In this document: positions 15,691 through 23,574 of the stretch, piece after piece
How the letters are laid out: every line of letters starts with the position of its first letter
How positions within the stretch are numbered: the first letter of the stretch is position 1
Assembly: GCA_045655325.1 (NCBI GenBank)
Contig: JAZOOY010000066.1
Location: 1 to 44,658 of the forward strand
Source of the DNA: UBA1738 sp045655325
GTDB taxonomy: Bacteria; Bacillota; Clostridia; UBA1381
Length of the DNA stretch: 44,658 nt
Direction: 5' to 3'
Made by a program: the position numbers and the translations under genes
The notes under the pieces: generated by a model
Told to the model about the DNA's origin: nothing
The model's database searches: none
What the model saw: the letters and a program-made list of their open reading frames with translations, nothing else

Positions 15691-15717
15691 AAAAACAGTC
15701 CGCAAGGGCTGTTTTTT
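15691..15717 (+). terminator. Terminator of the NfeD-SPFH operon
   Basis: AAAAACAGTCC, GCAA loop, GGGCTGTTTTT, with one T-G pair. Confidence 0.85.
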
Positions 15718-15724
15718 TATGCGT

Positions 15725-15760
15725 AAAAAAAATCGGAGCAAGTTAAACTTGTTCCGATTT
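15725..15760 (-). terminator. Terminator of tRNA-Lys
   Basis: 14-base stem AAATCGGAACAAGT/ACTTGCTCCGATTT with one wobble pair, then T on the minus strand. It starts right at the CCA end. Confidence 0.85.
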
Positions 15761-15835
15761 GGTACGCGATCAGGGGCTCGAACCCTGGACACCCTGATTA
15801 AGAGTCAGGTGCTCTACCAACTGAGCTAATCACGC
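15760..15835 (-). tRNA. tRNA-Lys, anticodon CUU
   Basis: 76 bases with encoded CCA. D arm GCTC...GAGC, anticodon arm CCTGA/TCAGG with loop CTCTTAA and anticodon CTT (plus-strand 15800-15802), T arm with GGTTCGAGCCC. The acceptor arm GCGTGAT/ATCGCGT contains two wobble pairs, 4-69 (T-G) and the terminal 1-72 (G-T), where most lysine tRNAs have G-C. Own promoter and terminator. Confidence 0.95.
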
Positions 15836-15857
15836 ATACTTTATTGACAACTCCTAT

Positions 15858-15886
15858 ATGATAACACAACAAAAACCATTTGTCAA
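15858..15886 (-). promoter_or_regulatory. Sigma-A promoter of tRNA-Lys
   Basis: Minus strand: TTGACA (15886-15881), 17-base spacer, TATCAT (15863-15858). Confidence 0.85.
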
Positions 15887-15907
15887 CACTTTTTTAAAAT
15901 ATTTTTA

Positions 15908-15939
15908 AAAAAAGCAGAAACTTTCGTTTCTGCTTTTTT
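15908..15939 (-). terminator. Terminator of the ctsR-clpC operon
   Basis: AAAAAAGCAGAAAC/GTTTCTGCTTTTTT stem with a 4-base loop. It overlaps the clpC stop codon. Confidence 0.9.
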
Positions 15940-18367
15940 ATTTGGTTACAAACTTGCCGTCTTCGGCATCAATAGTCACCTTATCGCCGATTTCCCCTGA
16001 AATAATCTTTTCCGAAAGCATATCTTCAATCTTGCTCTGAATTGCACGGCGAAGCGGTCTTGCACCATAAATAGGGTCAAATCCCGCCTTTGCAATTTCG
16101 CTTATTGCGTTATCCGTGAACTCTGCAGAGATTTCGTTTGCCAAAAGTCTTGCCTTAAGACCCTTTAGCATAATCTTTGCAATTTCGGCAATTTCAGCTT
16201 CACGAAGACGTTCAAACACGATAATCTCGTCAATTCTATTTAAGAATTCAGGCTTAAAGGCGTCTTTAACCTTTGCCATTACCTTTTCACGAATTTTCTC
16301 GTTGTCGCTTCCCGCATCATCACTTGCTGCACCGAATCCCATCTTGGTTGTTCCCGTATTCAAAATATCTTTTGCGCCAAGGTTCGATGTCATAATGATA
16401 ACCGTGTTTCTAAAATCAACGCGTCGGCCCTGTGCATCGGTCAAAATTCCGTCATCCAAAATCTGTAGCATAATATTGAACACGTCAGGGTGTGCCTTTT
16501 CGATTTCGTCAAACAGAATTACGGAATACGGCTTTTTCCTTATCTTCTCGGTAAGCTGACCGCCTTCGTCATAGCCAACATATCCCGGAGGTGAGCCGAC
16601 AAACTTGGAAACTGCGTGTTTTTCCATATACTCGGACATATCGATTCTTATCATGGCATCTTCAGAGCCGAACATAGCTTCCGCCAGTGCTTTTGAAAGC
16701 TCGGTTTTGCCGACGCCTGTCGGGCCTAAGAACAGGAATGAGCCTGTCGGTCGTTTCGGGTCAGAAAGCCCTGCTCTTCCACGTCTTATCGCTCGTGATA
16801 CGGCAGATACCGCCTCCTCTTGGCCTACCACTCTTGCGTGAAGAATTTCTTCCAGTTTCTTGAGTCTTTCGCCCTCTTCTTCCGCCACTTTGTTTGCAGG
16901 GATGTTGGTCCATTCCCCAATAATCTGCGCAATGTCGGTGTCATATATCACAAGGGCACTTGACTTGTTGGTGTCTTTCCAGTGGTTTTTGCCCTCTTTT
17001 AATTTCTCTTCAATTTCCCTTTCACGGTCACGAAGTTCTGCCGCCTTTTCAAAGTTCTGTGAAATTATAGCTTCCTGCTTTTCCTTTTTGATTTTTTCTG
17101 CCTCTTTTTCAAGGTTCTTTAAATCATCAGGAGCAGTTAGTGCAGAAAGTCTTTTCTTGCTTGCCGCCTCGTCCATCAAGTCAATGGCTTTATCAGGCAG
17201 GAATCTATCAGTTATATATCTTTCTGAAAGTTTTGCCGCAGAAATAATTGCACTATCGTCAATCTTCACGCTATGGTGTGCTTCGTATTTATCACGAAGA
17301 CCCTTTAAAATTTCGATTGTTTCTTCCACCGTCGGCTCACCTACTGTAACAGGCTGGAATCGACGTTCTAATGCCGCATCCTTTTCAATATATTTTCTGT
17401 ATTCGTTCAAAGTGGTAGCACCGATTAACTGAACTTCACCACGGGCAAGGGACGGCTTTAAGATGTTTGACGCATCAATTGCACCCTCAGCAGACCCTGC
17501 ACCAACGATTGTGTGGATTTCGTCAATAAACAGGATTACGTTGCCAGAAGCCGTTACTTCTTCAATAGCTTTTTTCAGGCGGTCTTCAAATTCGCCACGG
17601 TATTTTGCACCGGCAACCATTGAAGACAAGTCCATTGTCACAAGGCGTTTATCCTTCAAAAGTTCAGGAACGTCGCCTGATGCAATCTTCTGTGCCAAGC
17701 CTTCTGCCACCGCAGTTTTACCAACACCCGGCTCACCAATTAAGCAAGGGTTGTTTTTGGTTCGGCGTGACAGAATCTGAATAACCCTTGCGATTTCTTC
17801 ATCTCTGCCGATTACAGGGTCAAATCTGCCCTCTTTTGCCATCTTCGTAAGGTCACGTCCAAACTGGTCAAGTGTCGGGGTCTTTTCGTTACCTTTGCGT
17901 TTTGGCTGTGCTTTCTGCGTACCTGAAAGTCCCGGCTCTGTTGATGCCACGATTTCGTTATAGATGTTATTAAAATCAACACCGCTTTGTGCAAGAACAT
18001 TTGCACCAACTCCGTCGCCGTCTTTTATGATACCAATTAAAATATGCTCTGTGCCGATGTAGTTATGACCCATACTGCGGGCTTCCATTGCGGCAAGCTC
18101 CAAAATGCGCTTGCTTCTTGGCGTAAGCGCAAGTTCAGCGGTATTGGGAAGTGGCATATTACTTCCCATAAGCTCTTTTATGCGGTCATAAAGCATCTCC
18201 TTTTTAACGCCTGCATTCTCTAAGATTTTTGCTCCAACGCCTGTGCCTTCGTCGATTATTCCCAAAAGCAGATGCTCTGAACCAATATATCCGTGACCCA
18301 TACTGCAGGCAGCATCATGGGCTTTATTTATAGCAATTCTTGCTTTTTCAGTAAAATTAGAAAACAT
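15938..18367 (-). CDS. clpC: AAA+ unfoldase ClpC
   Basis: ClpC is the ATPase that unfolds substrates and feeds them to ClpP, including proteins tagged with phosphoarginine by McsB. The 809 residues show, in order: two N-terminal Clp repeats (about 1-145), first AAA+ domain with GEPGVGKT (211-218) and ILFIDE (278-283), a middle domain with a UVR motif (about 432-455), second AAA+ domain with GPTGVGKT (548-555), and the C-terminal D2-small domain. Length and order match Bacillus ClpC. AAAGGAGG precedes the ATG. It is the last gene of the operon under CtsR. Confidence 0.97.
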   Translation of the reverse strand: MFSNFTEKARIAINKAHDAACSMGHGYIGSEHLLLGIIDEGTGVGAKILENAGVKKEMLYDRIKELMGSNMPLPNTAELALTPRSKRILELAAMEARSMGHNYIGTEHILIGIIKDGDGVGANVLAQSGVDFNNIYNEIVASTEPGLSGTQKAQPKRKGNEKTPTLDQFGRDLTKMAKEGRFDPVIGRDEEIARVIQILSRRTKNNPCLIGEPGVGKTAVAEGLAQKIASGDVPELLKDKRLVTMDLSSMVAGAKYRGEFEDRLKKAIEEVTASGNVILFIDEIHTIVGAGSAEGAIDASNILKPSLARGEVQLIGATTLNEYRKYIEKDAALERRFQPVTVGEPTVEETIEILKGLRDKYEAHHSVKIDDSAIISAAKLSERYITDRFLPDKAIDLMDEAASKKRLSALTAPDDLKNLEKEAEKIKKEKQEAIISQNFEKAAELRDREREIEEKLKEGKNHWKDTNKSSALVIYDTDIAQIIGEWTNIPANKVAEEEGERLKKLEEILHARVVGQEEAVSAVSRAIRRGRAGLSDPKRPTGSFLFLGPTGVGKTELSKALAEAMFGSEDAMIRIDMSEYMEKHAVSKFVGSPPGYVGYDEGGQLTEKIRKKPYSVILFDEIEKAHPDVFNIMLQILDDGILTDAQGRRVDFRNTVIIMTSNLGAKDILNTGTTKMGFGAASDDAGSDNEKIREKVMAKVKDAFKPEFLNRIDEIIVFERLREAEIAEIAKIMLKGLKARLLANEISAEFTDNAISEIAKAGFDPIYGARPLRRAIQSKIEDMLSEKIISGEIGDKVTIDAEDGKFVTK

Positions 18368-18381
18368 AATAAGTTCCTCCT

Positions 18382-19377
18382 TTATACATTTTCTCGCAAA
18401 TATGCTCCTCTCTTTTTATCACGCTCTTGTGGTGACAAGTTTTCGCCGTTCATTAAAATAGCCGGCTCGGTTTCCACCATAAGTGATATGAGTGGCGTCT
18501 TTTCTTCAATATCTATTATACCCATATTTTTTCCCAGAATTACCTGTGAAATAAGGGATTTTGCTTCGGTTGATGAAACAATCCTTGCAAACTTTAGGGT
18601 TCCCAAAGCTCGCCATAGCTTGTCGGCAAATTCCTCATTTCCCTTTAGCCTTTCTCTTGCATCCTTTTCGTGCTTTTCAATTTGTTTTACGATATTCTCA
18701 AGGCTTGTTATAATCTCTTCCTCGCTGATTCCCAAAGTTACCTGATTTGAAACCTGATAAAGATTTCCGTATGCCTTTGAACCTTCGCCGTAAAGTCCAC
18801 GAACTGTAAGGCCAAGTTTTGATGCGGAAGATATAATCTTGCTCATATTATTAGTTACGGTAAGCGCAGGAAGATGCATCATAACCGATGCTCGCATGCC
18901 TGTTCCCGTATTTGTCGGGCAGGCTGTTAAATATCCAAACTCTTCAGAAAAGGCATAGTTAACGCTTTCTTCAATGACGTTATCCACCTTGTCCGCAAGC
19001 TCCCAGGCTTCCTTTAAATGGAATCCGCCAAGAATTATTTGCAGGCGTAAATGGTCTTCTTCCAACATCATTATGCTCATATTTTCGTCTTCGCTGACTA
19101 AAACTCCGCCTCTGTCGCTCTGTGACATCTCAAGGCTTATTAAGTGCTTTTCAGAAAGTGCCTGTTTCTCATTTGCCGAAAGGTCCTGCATAGCCTTAAA
19201 TGTAAAGTTCAAAGCTGAACCGGAATTTAAAACCGCATTTTTTAGTTCTTCCAATACCTTTTTGCAACCCTCATCATTTAGCCTTGCAGGGAATGGATAC
19301 TTATCTAAGTTTCGGGCAAGTCGCACTCTTGTGCTTACTATAATATCGTTGTCGTTCTTTTCTTTGTACCAGATCAT
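18382..19377 (-). CDS. mcsB: Protein arginine kinase McsB
   Basis: McsB phosphorylates arginine residues of proteins, marking them for ClpCP and inactivating the CtsR repressor. The 331 residues carry the phosphagen-kinase signatures STRVRLARN (15-23), EEDHLRL (106-112) and CPTNTGTGMR (153-162). The start at 19377 follows GGAGGG at good spacing. It begins 3 bases after mcsA ends and lies 14 bases before clpC, so the operon is tightly packed. The shadow frames on the other strand have no support. Confidence 0.96.
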   Translation of the reverse strand: MIWYKEKNDNDIIVSTRVRLARNLDKYPFPARLNDEGCKKVLEELKNAVLNSGSALNFTFKAMQDLSANEKQALSEKHLISLEMSQSDRGGVLVSEDENMSIMMLEEDHLRLQIILGGFHLKEAWELADKVDNVIEESVNYAFSEEFGYLTACPTNTGTGMRASVMMHLPALTVTNNMSKIISSASKLGLTVRGLYGEGSKAYGNLYQVSNQVTLGISEEEIITSLENIVKQIEKHEKDARERLKGNEEFADKLWRALGTLKFARIVSSTEAKSLISQVILGKNMGIIDIEEKTPLISLMVETEPAILMNGENLSPQERDKKRGAYLRENV

Positions 19378-19380
19378 AGC

Positions 19381-19728
19381 TTAACCCTCCAATCCCTTTA
19401 TTTCCTTGTGAAGCTTTGCGGCAAGCTCGTAATTTTCCGTTTCAACTGCCTTTGCAAGCTGGGTTTTTAAATCAGAAAGCTTGCGCTTTTTCAAAATTTC
19501 AGTAGAAGATTTTGACGGAATTTTACCCTTATGTTCTGTGCCCTTTTGCATCTTATAAAGCGCCTGTTTCACCTGTTCATCAAATGCTTTGTAACACTCA
19601 CCACAACCAAGTCTTCCGCTTTTTTGGAACTCATAATATGTTCTGCCACAGTTTTCGCAACGTCTATCCTCACGATAAACCGGTACTACATCAAAACTAT
19701 TAAAAAAATCTGCAAATAAATCGTACAT
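19381..19728 (-). CDS. mcsA: McsA, activator of McsB (short form)
   Basis: McsA activates the arginine kinase McsB and binds metal through paired cysteines. The 115-residue product has CENC (24-27) and CGEC (42-45), followed by a C-terminal UVR motif (about 83-115, KLSDLKTQLAKAVETENYE). Bacillus McsA is about 185 residues with two zinc-binding modules; here only one four-cysteine module is seen. The frame is intact and position two of the operon is canonical, so this is a natural short version. Confidence 0.92.
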   Translation of the reverse strand: MYDLFADFFNSFDVVPVYREDRRCENCGRTYYEFQKSGRLGCGECYKAFDEQVKQALYKMQKGTEHKGKIPSKSSTEILKKRKLSDLKTQLAKAVETENYELAAKLHKEIKGLEG

Positions 19729-19741
19729 AACCTATTCCTCC

Positions 19742-20176
19742 TTATAGTTCACAAAGTGCATTCTTTAATATATTGGCTCTCACCATATCACGGTGCGGGT
19801 TTGGGATTGCAATTGCATTGTCAGAAACCGCACCAATCAGTACCTTTGCCGTTTCCAAAGATATATCACCCTTTTCAAAAAGGTAGTTTATAATGGTTTT
19901 TGCTTCCCTGAAGTTGCAGGATTTACCCACAAGCGCCACAGCATCGCCTGCTTTATTAACCGAAATACGCTTGATTTTAATATATCCGCCACCACCACGT
20001 TGTGATTCAACGGTGTATCCCTTTTCCGGATTGAATCTTGTTGAAATAACGTAATTTATCTGTGACGGAACACACCCGAAAATCTGTGCAAGCTCATTTC
20101 TGCCGAACTCTGCGTACTCCGCCTCATCTTTCATAAGTTCTATAATAAAGGATTCTATTCTGTCACTGATACCCAT
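19742..20176 (-). CDS. ctsR: Transcriptional repressor CtsR
   Basis: CtsR is the winged-helix repressor of class III heat-shock genes. The 144 residues include the N-terminal DNA-binding domain with the glycine-rich wing RGGGGYIKI (about 60-68), whose loop senses heat in the Bacillus protein, and a C-terminal dimer domain. AAGGAG lies 8 bases before the ATG. It is first in the ctsR-mcsA-mcsB-clpC operon and has a perfect CtsR box in its own leader, so it represses itself. Confidence 0.96.
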   Translation of the reverse strand: MGISDRIESFIIELMKDEAEYAEFGRNELAQIFGCVPSQINYVISTRFNPEKGYTVESQRGGGGYIKIKRISVNKAGDAVALVGKSCNFREAKTIINYLFEKGDISLETAKVLIGAVSDNAIAIPNPHRDMVRANILKNALCEL

Positions 20177-20198
20177 AATTTTTCTCCTTGAATTTAAC

Positions 20199-20215
20199 TT
20201 TGACTTTCTTTGACC
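20199..20215 (-). promoter_or_regulatory. CtsR operator
   Basis: Minus strand GGTCAAA-GAA-AGTCAAA, an exact match to the tandem heptamer RGTCAAA-NAN-RGTCAAA. It lies just downstream of the -10, over the start region. Confidence 0.93.
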
Positions 20216-20226
20216 TTTCCAACTTC

Positions 20227-20254
20227 ATTATAGCACCTATTTTTTGAATGTCAA
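20227..20254 (-). promoter_or_regulatory. Sigma-A promoter of the ctsR operon
   Basis: Minus strand: TTGACA (20254-20249), 16-base spacer, TATAAT (20232-20227). Confidence 0.83.
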
Positions 20255-20286
20255 GGGTGAAATTGTAAATAAATTATGAACTTCTA

Positions 20287-20315
20287 TTGCATTAACACCA
20301 AAAAAAGAGTATAAT
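20287..20315 (+). promoter_or_regulatory. Sigma-A promoter of rlmD
   Basis: TTGCAT (20287-20292), 17-base spacer, TATAAT (20310-20315). The leader contains a hairpin GCGGT/ACCGC (20330-20343) just before the ribosome-binding site. Confidence 0.82.
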
Positions 20316-20363
20316 ATCTGCATAACAAGGCGGTTTTTACCGCAAAGAAAAGGACTGATTTTT

Positions 20364-21710
20364 ATTATTCCGGTAGAAAAGAATCATAAATATAAAGCAA
20401 AAATTGAAAACCTTTCATCTGAAGGAAGTGGCATTGCCAAGATTGACGGCTATACTCTTTTTGTGCCACAGGCTGTGCCCGGGGATGAAGTGGAGCTTTT
20501 GGTTTTAAAGACAAACAAAAACTATGGCTATGCAAAGGTTACTGATGTTATTACTCCGTCAGAACTTCGCACAGAACCACCTTGCGACCATTTTGCAAAG
20601 TGTGGCGGTTGTCAGCTTATGACCATAGACTATAAATCTCAACTTGAGTTTAAAAGGAATATTGTTCGTGATGCTCTTTTAAGACTTGGCAAGATTGATT
20701 TAGAGCCTGATATCATCGGTATGGAACACCCTTCTCGTTACCGAAACAAGATGGTCTTCCCTTTTGCACCTGATGGCAGTTGGGGTTTTTACAGACAGAG
20801 AAGCCACGATGTCATCCCACTTGCTGATTGCCTTTTGGGTGATGAATTAGTCACCGAAATTATGAATACTATTTCAAATCATATAAAGAAGCATAACATT
20901 TCGGTTTATGACGAAGTTGCACACAAGGGCATTATGCGAAGAGCTTTTCTTCGCACAACTAAAGATGAAGTTATGGTGGTTATTTCAGCAAATGCGGATA
21001 GTATTCCAAAATGCGATGAGCTTATCCAGAATATCACTGCCATTTCACCGAAGATTTCAAGCATTATTCTTAATATAAACAAAAAGCGCACAAATCTTGT
21101 GCTTGGGGATAAAAATGTTACCTTATGGGGTAAAGATGTGCTTTCAGCTACCCTTTGCGGACTTTCTTATGAAATTTCGCCACATAGTTTTTTCCAGGTT
21201 AACCCTGTGCAGACCGAAAAACTTTACGGCAAGGCTATCCAGCTTGCGGATATTACCGAAAATGATACAGTTTTGGACATTTACTGCGGAATTGGAACAA
21301 TTTCGCTTACCGCAGCAAAAAATGCAAAGTCGGTAATCGGCGTGGAGATTGTTCCTGAAGCCATAGAAAATGCAAAAGAAAATGCGAAACGAAACGGCAT
21401 AGAAAACGCAGAATTTTACTGTTCTGCGGCAGAAGATATTGTGCCACAGCTAATAGCCGACAACATAGCACCCGACATTGTAATACTTGACCCGCCACGA
21501 AAGGGCAGCGATGAAAAGACACTGTCTGCAATCGTTTCAGCAAAACCGAAAAGGATTGTGTATGTGTCCTGTAACCCTGCAACCCTTGCCCGTGATGCAA
21601 AATTTTTGGTGGAAAACGGCTACACCGCAAAATCGGTAACCGCTGTTGATATGTTTCCACATACAGTGCATGTGGAAAGTGTAATGCTGTTTTGTAAAGA
21701 GGAGAAATAA
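20364..21710 (+). CDS. rlmD: 23S rRNA (uracil-1939-C5) methyltransferase RlmD, apparent AUU start
   Basis: The enzyme methylates a uracil in 23S rRNA using S-adenosylmethionine. With the start proposed here it has 448 residues: TRAM domain (about 1-65), [4Fe-4S] cysteines 74, 80, 83 and 156, an S-adenosylmethionine motif LDIYCGIGT (about 304-312) and the catalytic cysteine in VSCNPATLARD (Cys 403). No ATG, GTG or TTG opens this frame before GTG 20463, which would delete half the TRAM domain. AAAAGGA lies 9 bases before ATT 20364, and the translation from there (IIPVEKN) lines up with the start of Bacillus YefA as I recall it. The promoter is upstream and two membrane-protein genes follow in the same operon. 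Confidence 0.9.
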   Translation: MIPVEKNHKYKAKIENLSSEGSGIAKIDGYTLFVPQAVPGDEVELLVLKTNKNYGYAKVTDVITPSELRTEPPCDHFAKCGGCQLMTIDYKSQLEFKRNIVRDALLRLGKIDLEPDIIGMEHPSRYRNKMVFPFAPDGSWGFYRQRSHDVIPLADCLLGDELVTEIMNTISNHIKKHNISVYDEVAHKGIMRRAFLRTTKDEVMVVISANADSIPKCDELIQNITAISPKISSIILNINKKRTNLVLGDKNVTLWGKDVLSATLCGLSYEISPHSFFQVNPVQTEKLYGKAIQLADITENDTVLDIYCGIGTISLTAAKNAKSVIGVEIVPEAIENAKENAKRNGIENAEFYCSAAEDIVPQLIADNIAPDIVILDPPRKGSDEKTLSAIVSAKPKRIVYVSCNPATLARDAKFLVENGYTAKSVTAVDMFPHTVHVESVMLFCKEEK

Positions 21711-21711
21711 A

Positions 21712-22287
21712 ATGAGCAAACAAAAGATAAGCGGTCCTGCCCTATTTATGTATGTTGCGATTTTTATTACCGTAATCATCGCAGCGGTTTGTTTCGGTTT
21801 TTACTACAGCGGAGCATCCCAAAGCAAAGCAGTTTTATGGGCAGGCATCGTGGCGTTTATGATAATGTACCACTTCTGGTTACGCATTATTATGGGAAAT
21901 GTTTTAAAGCTATTTAAATTTAGCCATGATCACTGGTGGTTTCGTGAAAAAGCTTTTGAAAAGAGCCTTTACAAGCTACTTCAGGTAAAAAAATGGAAAG
22001 GCAAAGCTCTTACATATAACCCTGAGGCTTTTTCACTGAAGAAACACACCCTTGCTGAAATCGCCAGAGTTATGACAAAGTCAGAAGTTGACCACTGGAT
22101 AAACGAAATCATATCCCTTGTGAGCATCCTGTTTTCTATTCTTTGGGGTGAACTTTGGATTTTTGTTATCACCGCAATTATTGCGATGCTTTTTGACGCC
22201 CAGTTTATTGTTATTCAAAGGTTCAACAGGCCAAGAATTTTACGAATTTTAGAAAAGCAATCCTCAAGACAAAAGGAGCCAGTATGA
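21712..22287 (+). CDS. Small membrane protein, CrtO-like (putative acyltransferase family)
   Basis: This 191-residue protein has two membrane segments at the start (about 10-30 and 40-60) and one or two near the end (about 133-165). The middle reads KSLYKLLQVKKWKGKAL (85-101) with a later HW pair and an end RFNRPRILRI. These features recall the family named after staphylococcal CrtO (glycosyl-4,4'-diaponeurosporenoate acyltransferase), but no carotenoid gene is nearby, so a different substrate or role is likely. It starts 1 base after the rlmD stop and overlaps the next gene by ATGA, so all three are coupled. Confidence 0.65.
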   Translation: MSKQKISGPALFMYVAIFITVIIAAVCFGFYYSGASQSKAVLWAGIVAFMIMYHFWLRIIMGNVLKLFKFSHDHWWFREKAFEKSLYKLLQVKKWKGKALTYNPEAFSLKKHTLAEIARVMTKSEVDHWINEIISLVSILFSILWGELWIFVITAIIAMLFDAQFIVIQRFNRPRILRILEKQSSRQKEPV

Positions 22288-22976
22288 GTAAATCTATTTT
22301 AGGATTATCAGGAAATCAGCTTAAAATTTTAGCGGTAATTTTTATGACCATTGACCATATCGGCTTGCACCTATTCCCTGGTATGCCGATATTCCGCATA
22401 ATCGGGCGTTTAGCCTTTCCGATTTTTGCGTTCACCTTTGCCGAAGGGTGCAAGTACACCAAAAACCGCGCAAGGCATTTCTTTGTGCTTTGTATTTTTG
22501 CAGTTTTGTGTCAGGCGGTATATTCCTATGTTACCAAGTCGTTATATCAGAACATCCTTGTTACCCTAGCTCTTTCTTCATTAGCAATTTACACCTTTGA
22601 CTTTGCAAAGAAAACAAGGAACTTCTTAAGCTATGCTTTGGCAATCGCTGTTTTAGTACTGATATTCTTCATTTGCTTTATTCTTCCGTCACGGATTGGA
22701 TACGACTTCGCCATTGACTATGGTTTTTGTGGCGTAATGCTTCCTGTTCTTTGCTATCTCGGCAAAACAAATCAGGAAAAGCTATTCCTTTTATCAATGG
22801 GACTGTTAATTTTGGCACCAAACCTTGGTACAATTCAGCTATTCTCAATATTTGCAGTGCCTATCATCGCATTATATAATGGAACACGTGGCAAATGGCG
22901 TATGAAAAACTTTTTCTATATCTACTACCCTTTGCACCTTGTTGTAATTCATTTTTTAGGAATGTTTTTGAACTAA
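22284..22976 (+). CDS. TraX family membrane protein
   Basis: This 230-residue protein has about eight membrane segments. The start LSGNQLKILAVIFMTIDHIG (7-26) with the following FRIIGRLAFPIFAF (37-50) is the TraX family hallmark, and the last segment has PLHLVVIHF. The founding member acetylates the N-terminus of F-pilin; chromosomal versions in Clostridia have no known target. No pilin or conjugation gene is in the window, so the name does not imply a plasmid. Its ATG overlaps the stop of the CrtO-like gene. Confidence 0.85.
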   Translation: MSKSILGLSGNQLKILAVIFMTIDHIGLHLFPGMPIFRIIGRLAFPIFAFTFAEGCKYTKNRARHFFVLCIFAVLCQAVYSYVTKSLYQNILVTLALSSLAIYTFDFAKKTRNFLSYALAIAVLVLIFFICFILPSRIGYDFAIDYGFCGVMLPVLCYLGKTNQEKLFLLSMGLLILAPNLGTIQLFSIFAVPIIALYNGTRGKWRMKNFFYIYYPLHLVVIHFLGMFLN

Positions 22977-23016
22977 GGCGAATACAATTTAACATTAAAT
23001 AAGAAAGGCAAAAGTT

Positions 23017-23544
23017 ATGAAACCAATCGTTTTATACCGTTCAAAATACGGATCAACAAAAAATTATGCCCAGTGGATTGCAGACGAGCTTTCCTGTGAG
23101 GCAATTGATGCAAAAGGATTTGATACAAGTCTTTTAAAGGACTATGACACCATAATCTACGGCGGTGGCCTTTATGCTGAAATCATTGCAGGTGTCAGCC
23201 TTATAACCAAGAATATCGAAAAGCTTTCTGATAAAAAGCTTATCGTTTTCACAACAGGCCTTACTCCAACTGACATGCGCGAATACTATGACGGAATGGT
23301 TTTGGAAAAGAATTTTAAAGGTGATACAAAGGATAAGGTTAAAATCTTTAATTTCCCAGGCAAAATGGTATATAAAGAGCTAACTTTGGTACATAGAACA
23401 GCCATTGCATCATTAAAAAAGATTATGTCTAAAAAGGAAAACCCAACGGATATGGAAAAGATGCTTATTAATCTTTGCGACGTTGATGCTGACCTTTCAG
23501 ATAAGAATTTAATAACAGAACTTGTTGAATACGCAAGAGCATAA
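23017..23544 (+). CDS. Flavodoxin-domain protein
   Basis: This 175-residue cytoplasmic protein has an N-terminal FMN phosphate-binding loop, YRSKYGSTKNYA (about 7-18), and the next flavodoxin strand, IIYGGGLYAEII (about 46-57). It is in the size range of HemG/protoporphyrinogen-oxidase-like flavodoxin proteins, but no haem gene is nearby, so the role is open. AAGAAAGG precedes the ATG after a 40-base gap from the TraX gene. It is probably the last gene of the rlmD operon, ending at a terminator shared with lepA. Confidence 0.88.
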   Translation: MKPIVLYRSKYGSTKNYAQWIADELSCEAIDAKGFDTSLLKDYDTIIYGGGLYAEIIAGVSLITKNIEKLSDKKLIVFTTGLTPTDMREYYDGMVLEKNFKGDTKDKVKIFNFPGKMVYKELTLVHRTAIASLKKIMSKKENPTDMEKMLINLCDVDADLSDKNLITELVEYARA

Positions 23545-23573
23545 AAAAACCGACACAATCGTGTCGGTTTTTT
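23543..23573. terminator. Bidirectional terminator between flavodoxin and lepA
   Basis: AAAAAACCGACAC, AATC loop, GTGTCGGTTTTTT, serving converging genes on both strands. Confidence 0.92.
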
Positions 23574-23574
23574 G

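Noticed and set aside
16860..17432. 190-codon plus-strand frame inside clpC
   Set aside because: Antisense shadow of a clearly coding gene; serine/phenylalanine-rich composition is typical of a reversed coding strand.
22284..22976. Conjugative plasmid or integrative element because of the TraX name
   Set aside because: TraX-family genes are common on Clostridia chromosomes, and no relaxase, pilus, integrase or attachment site is seen nearby.
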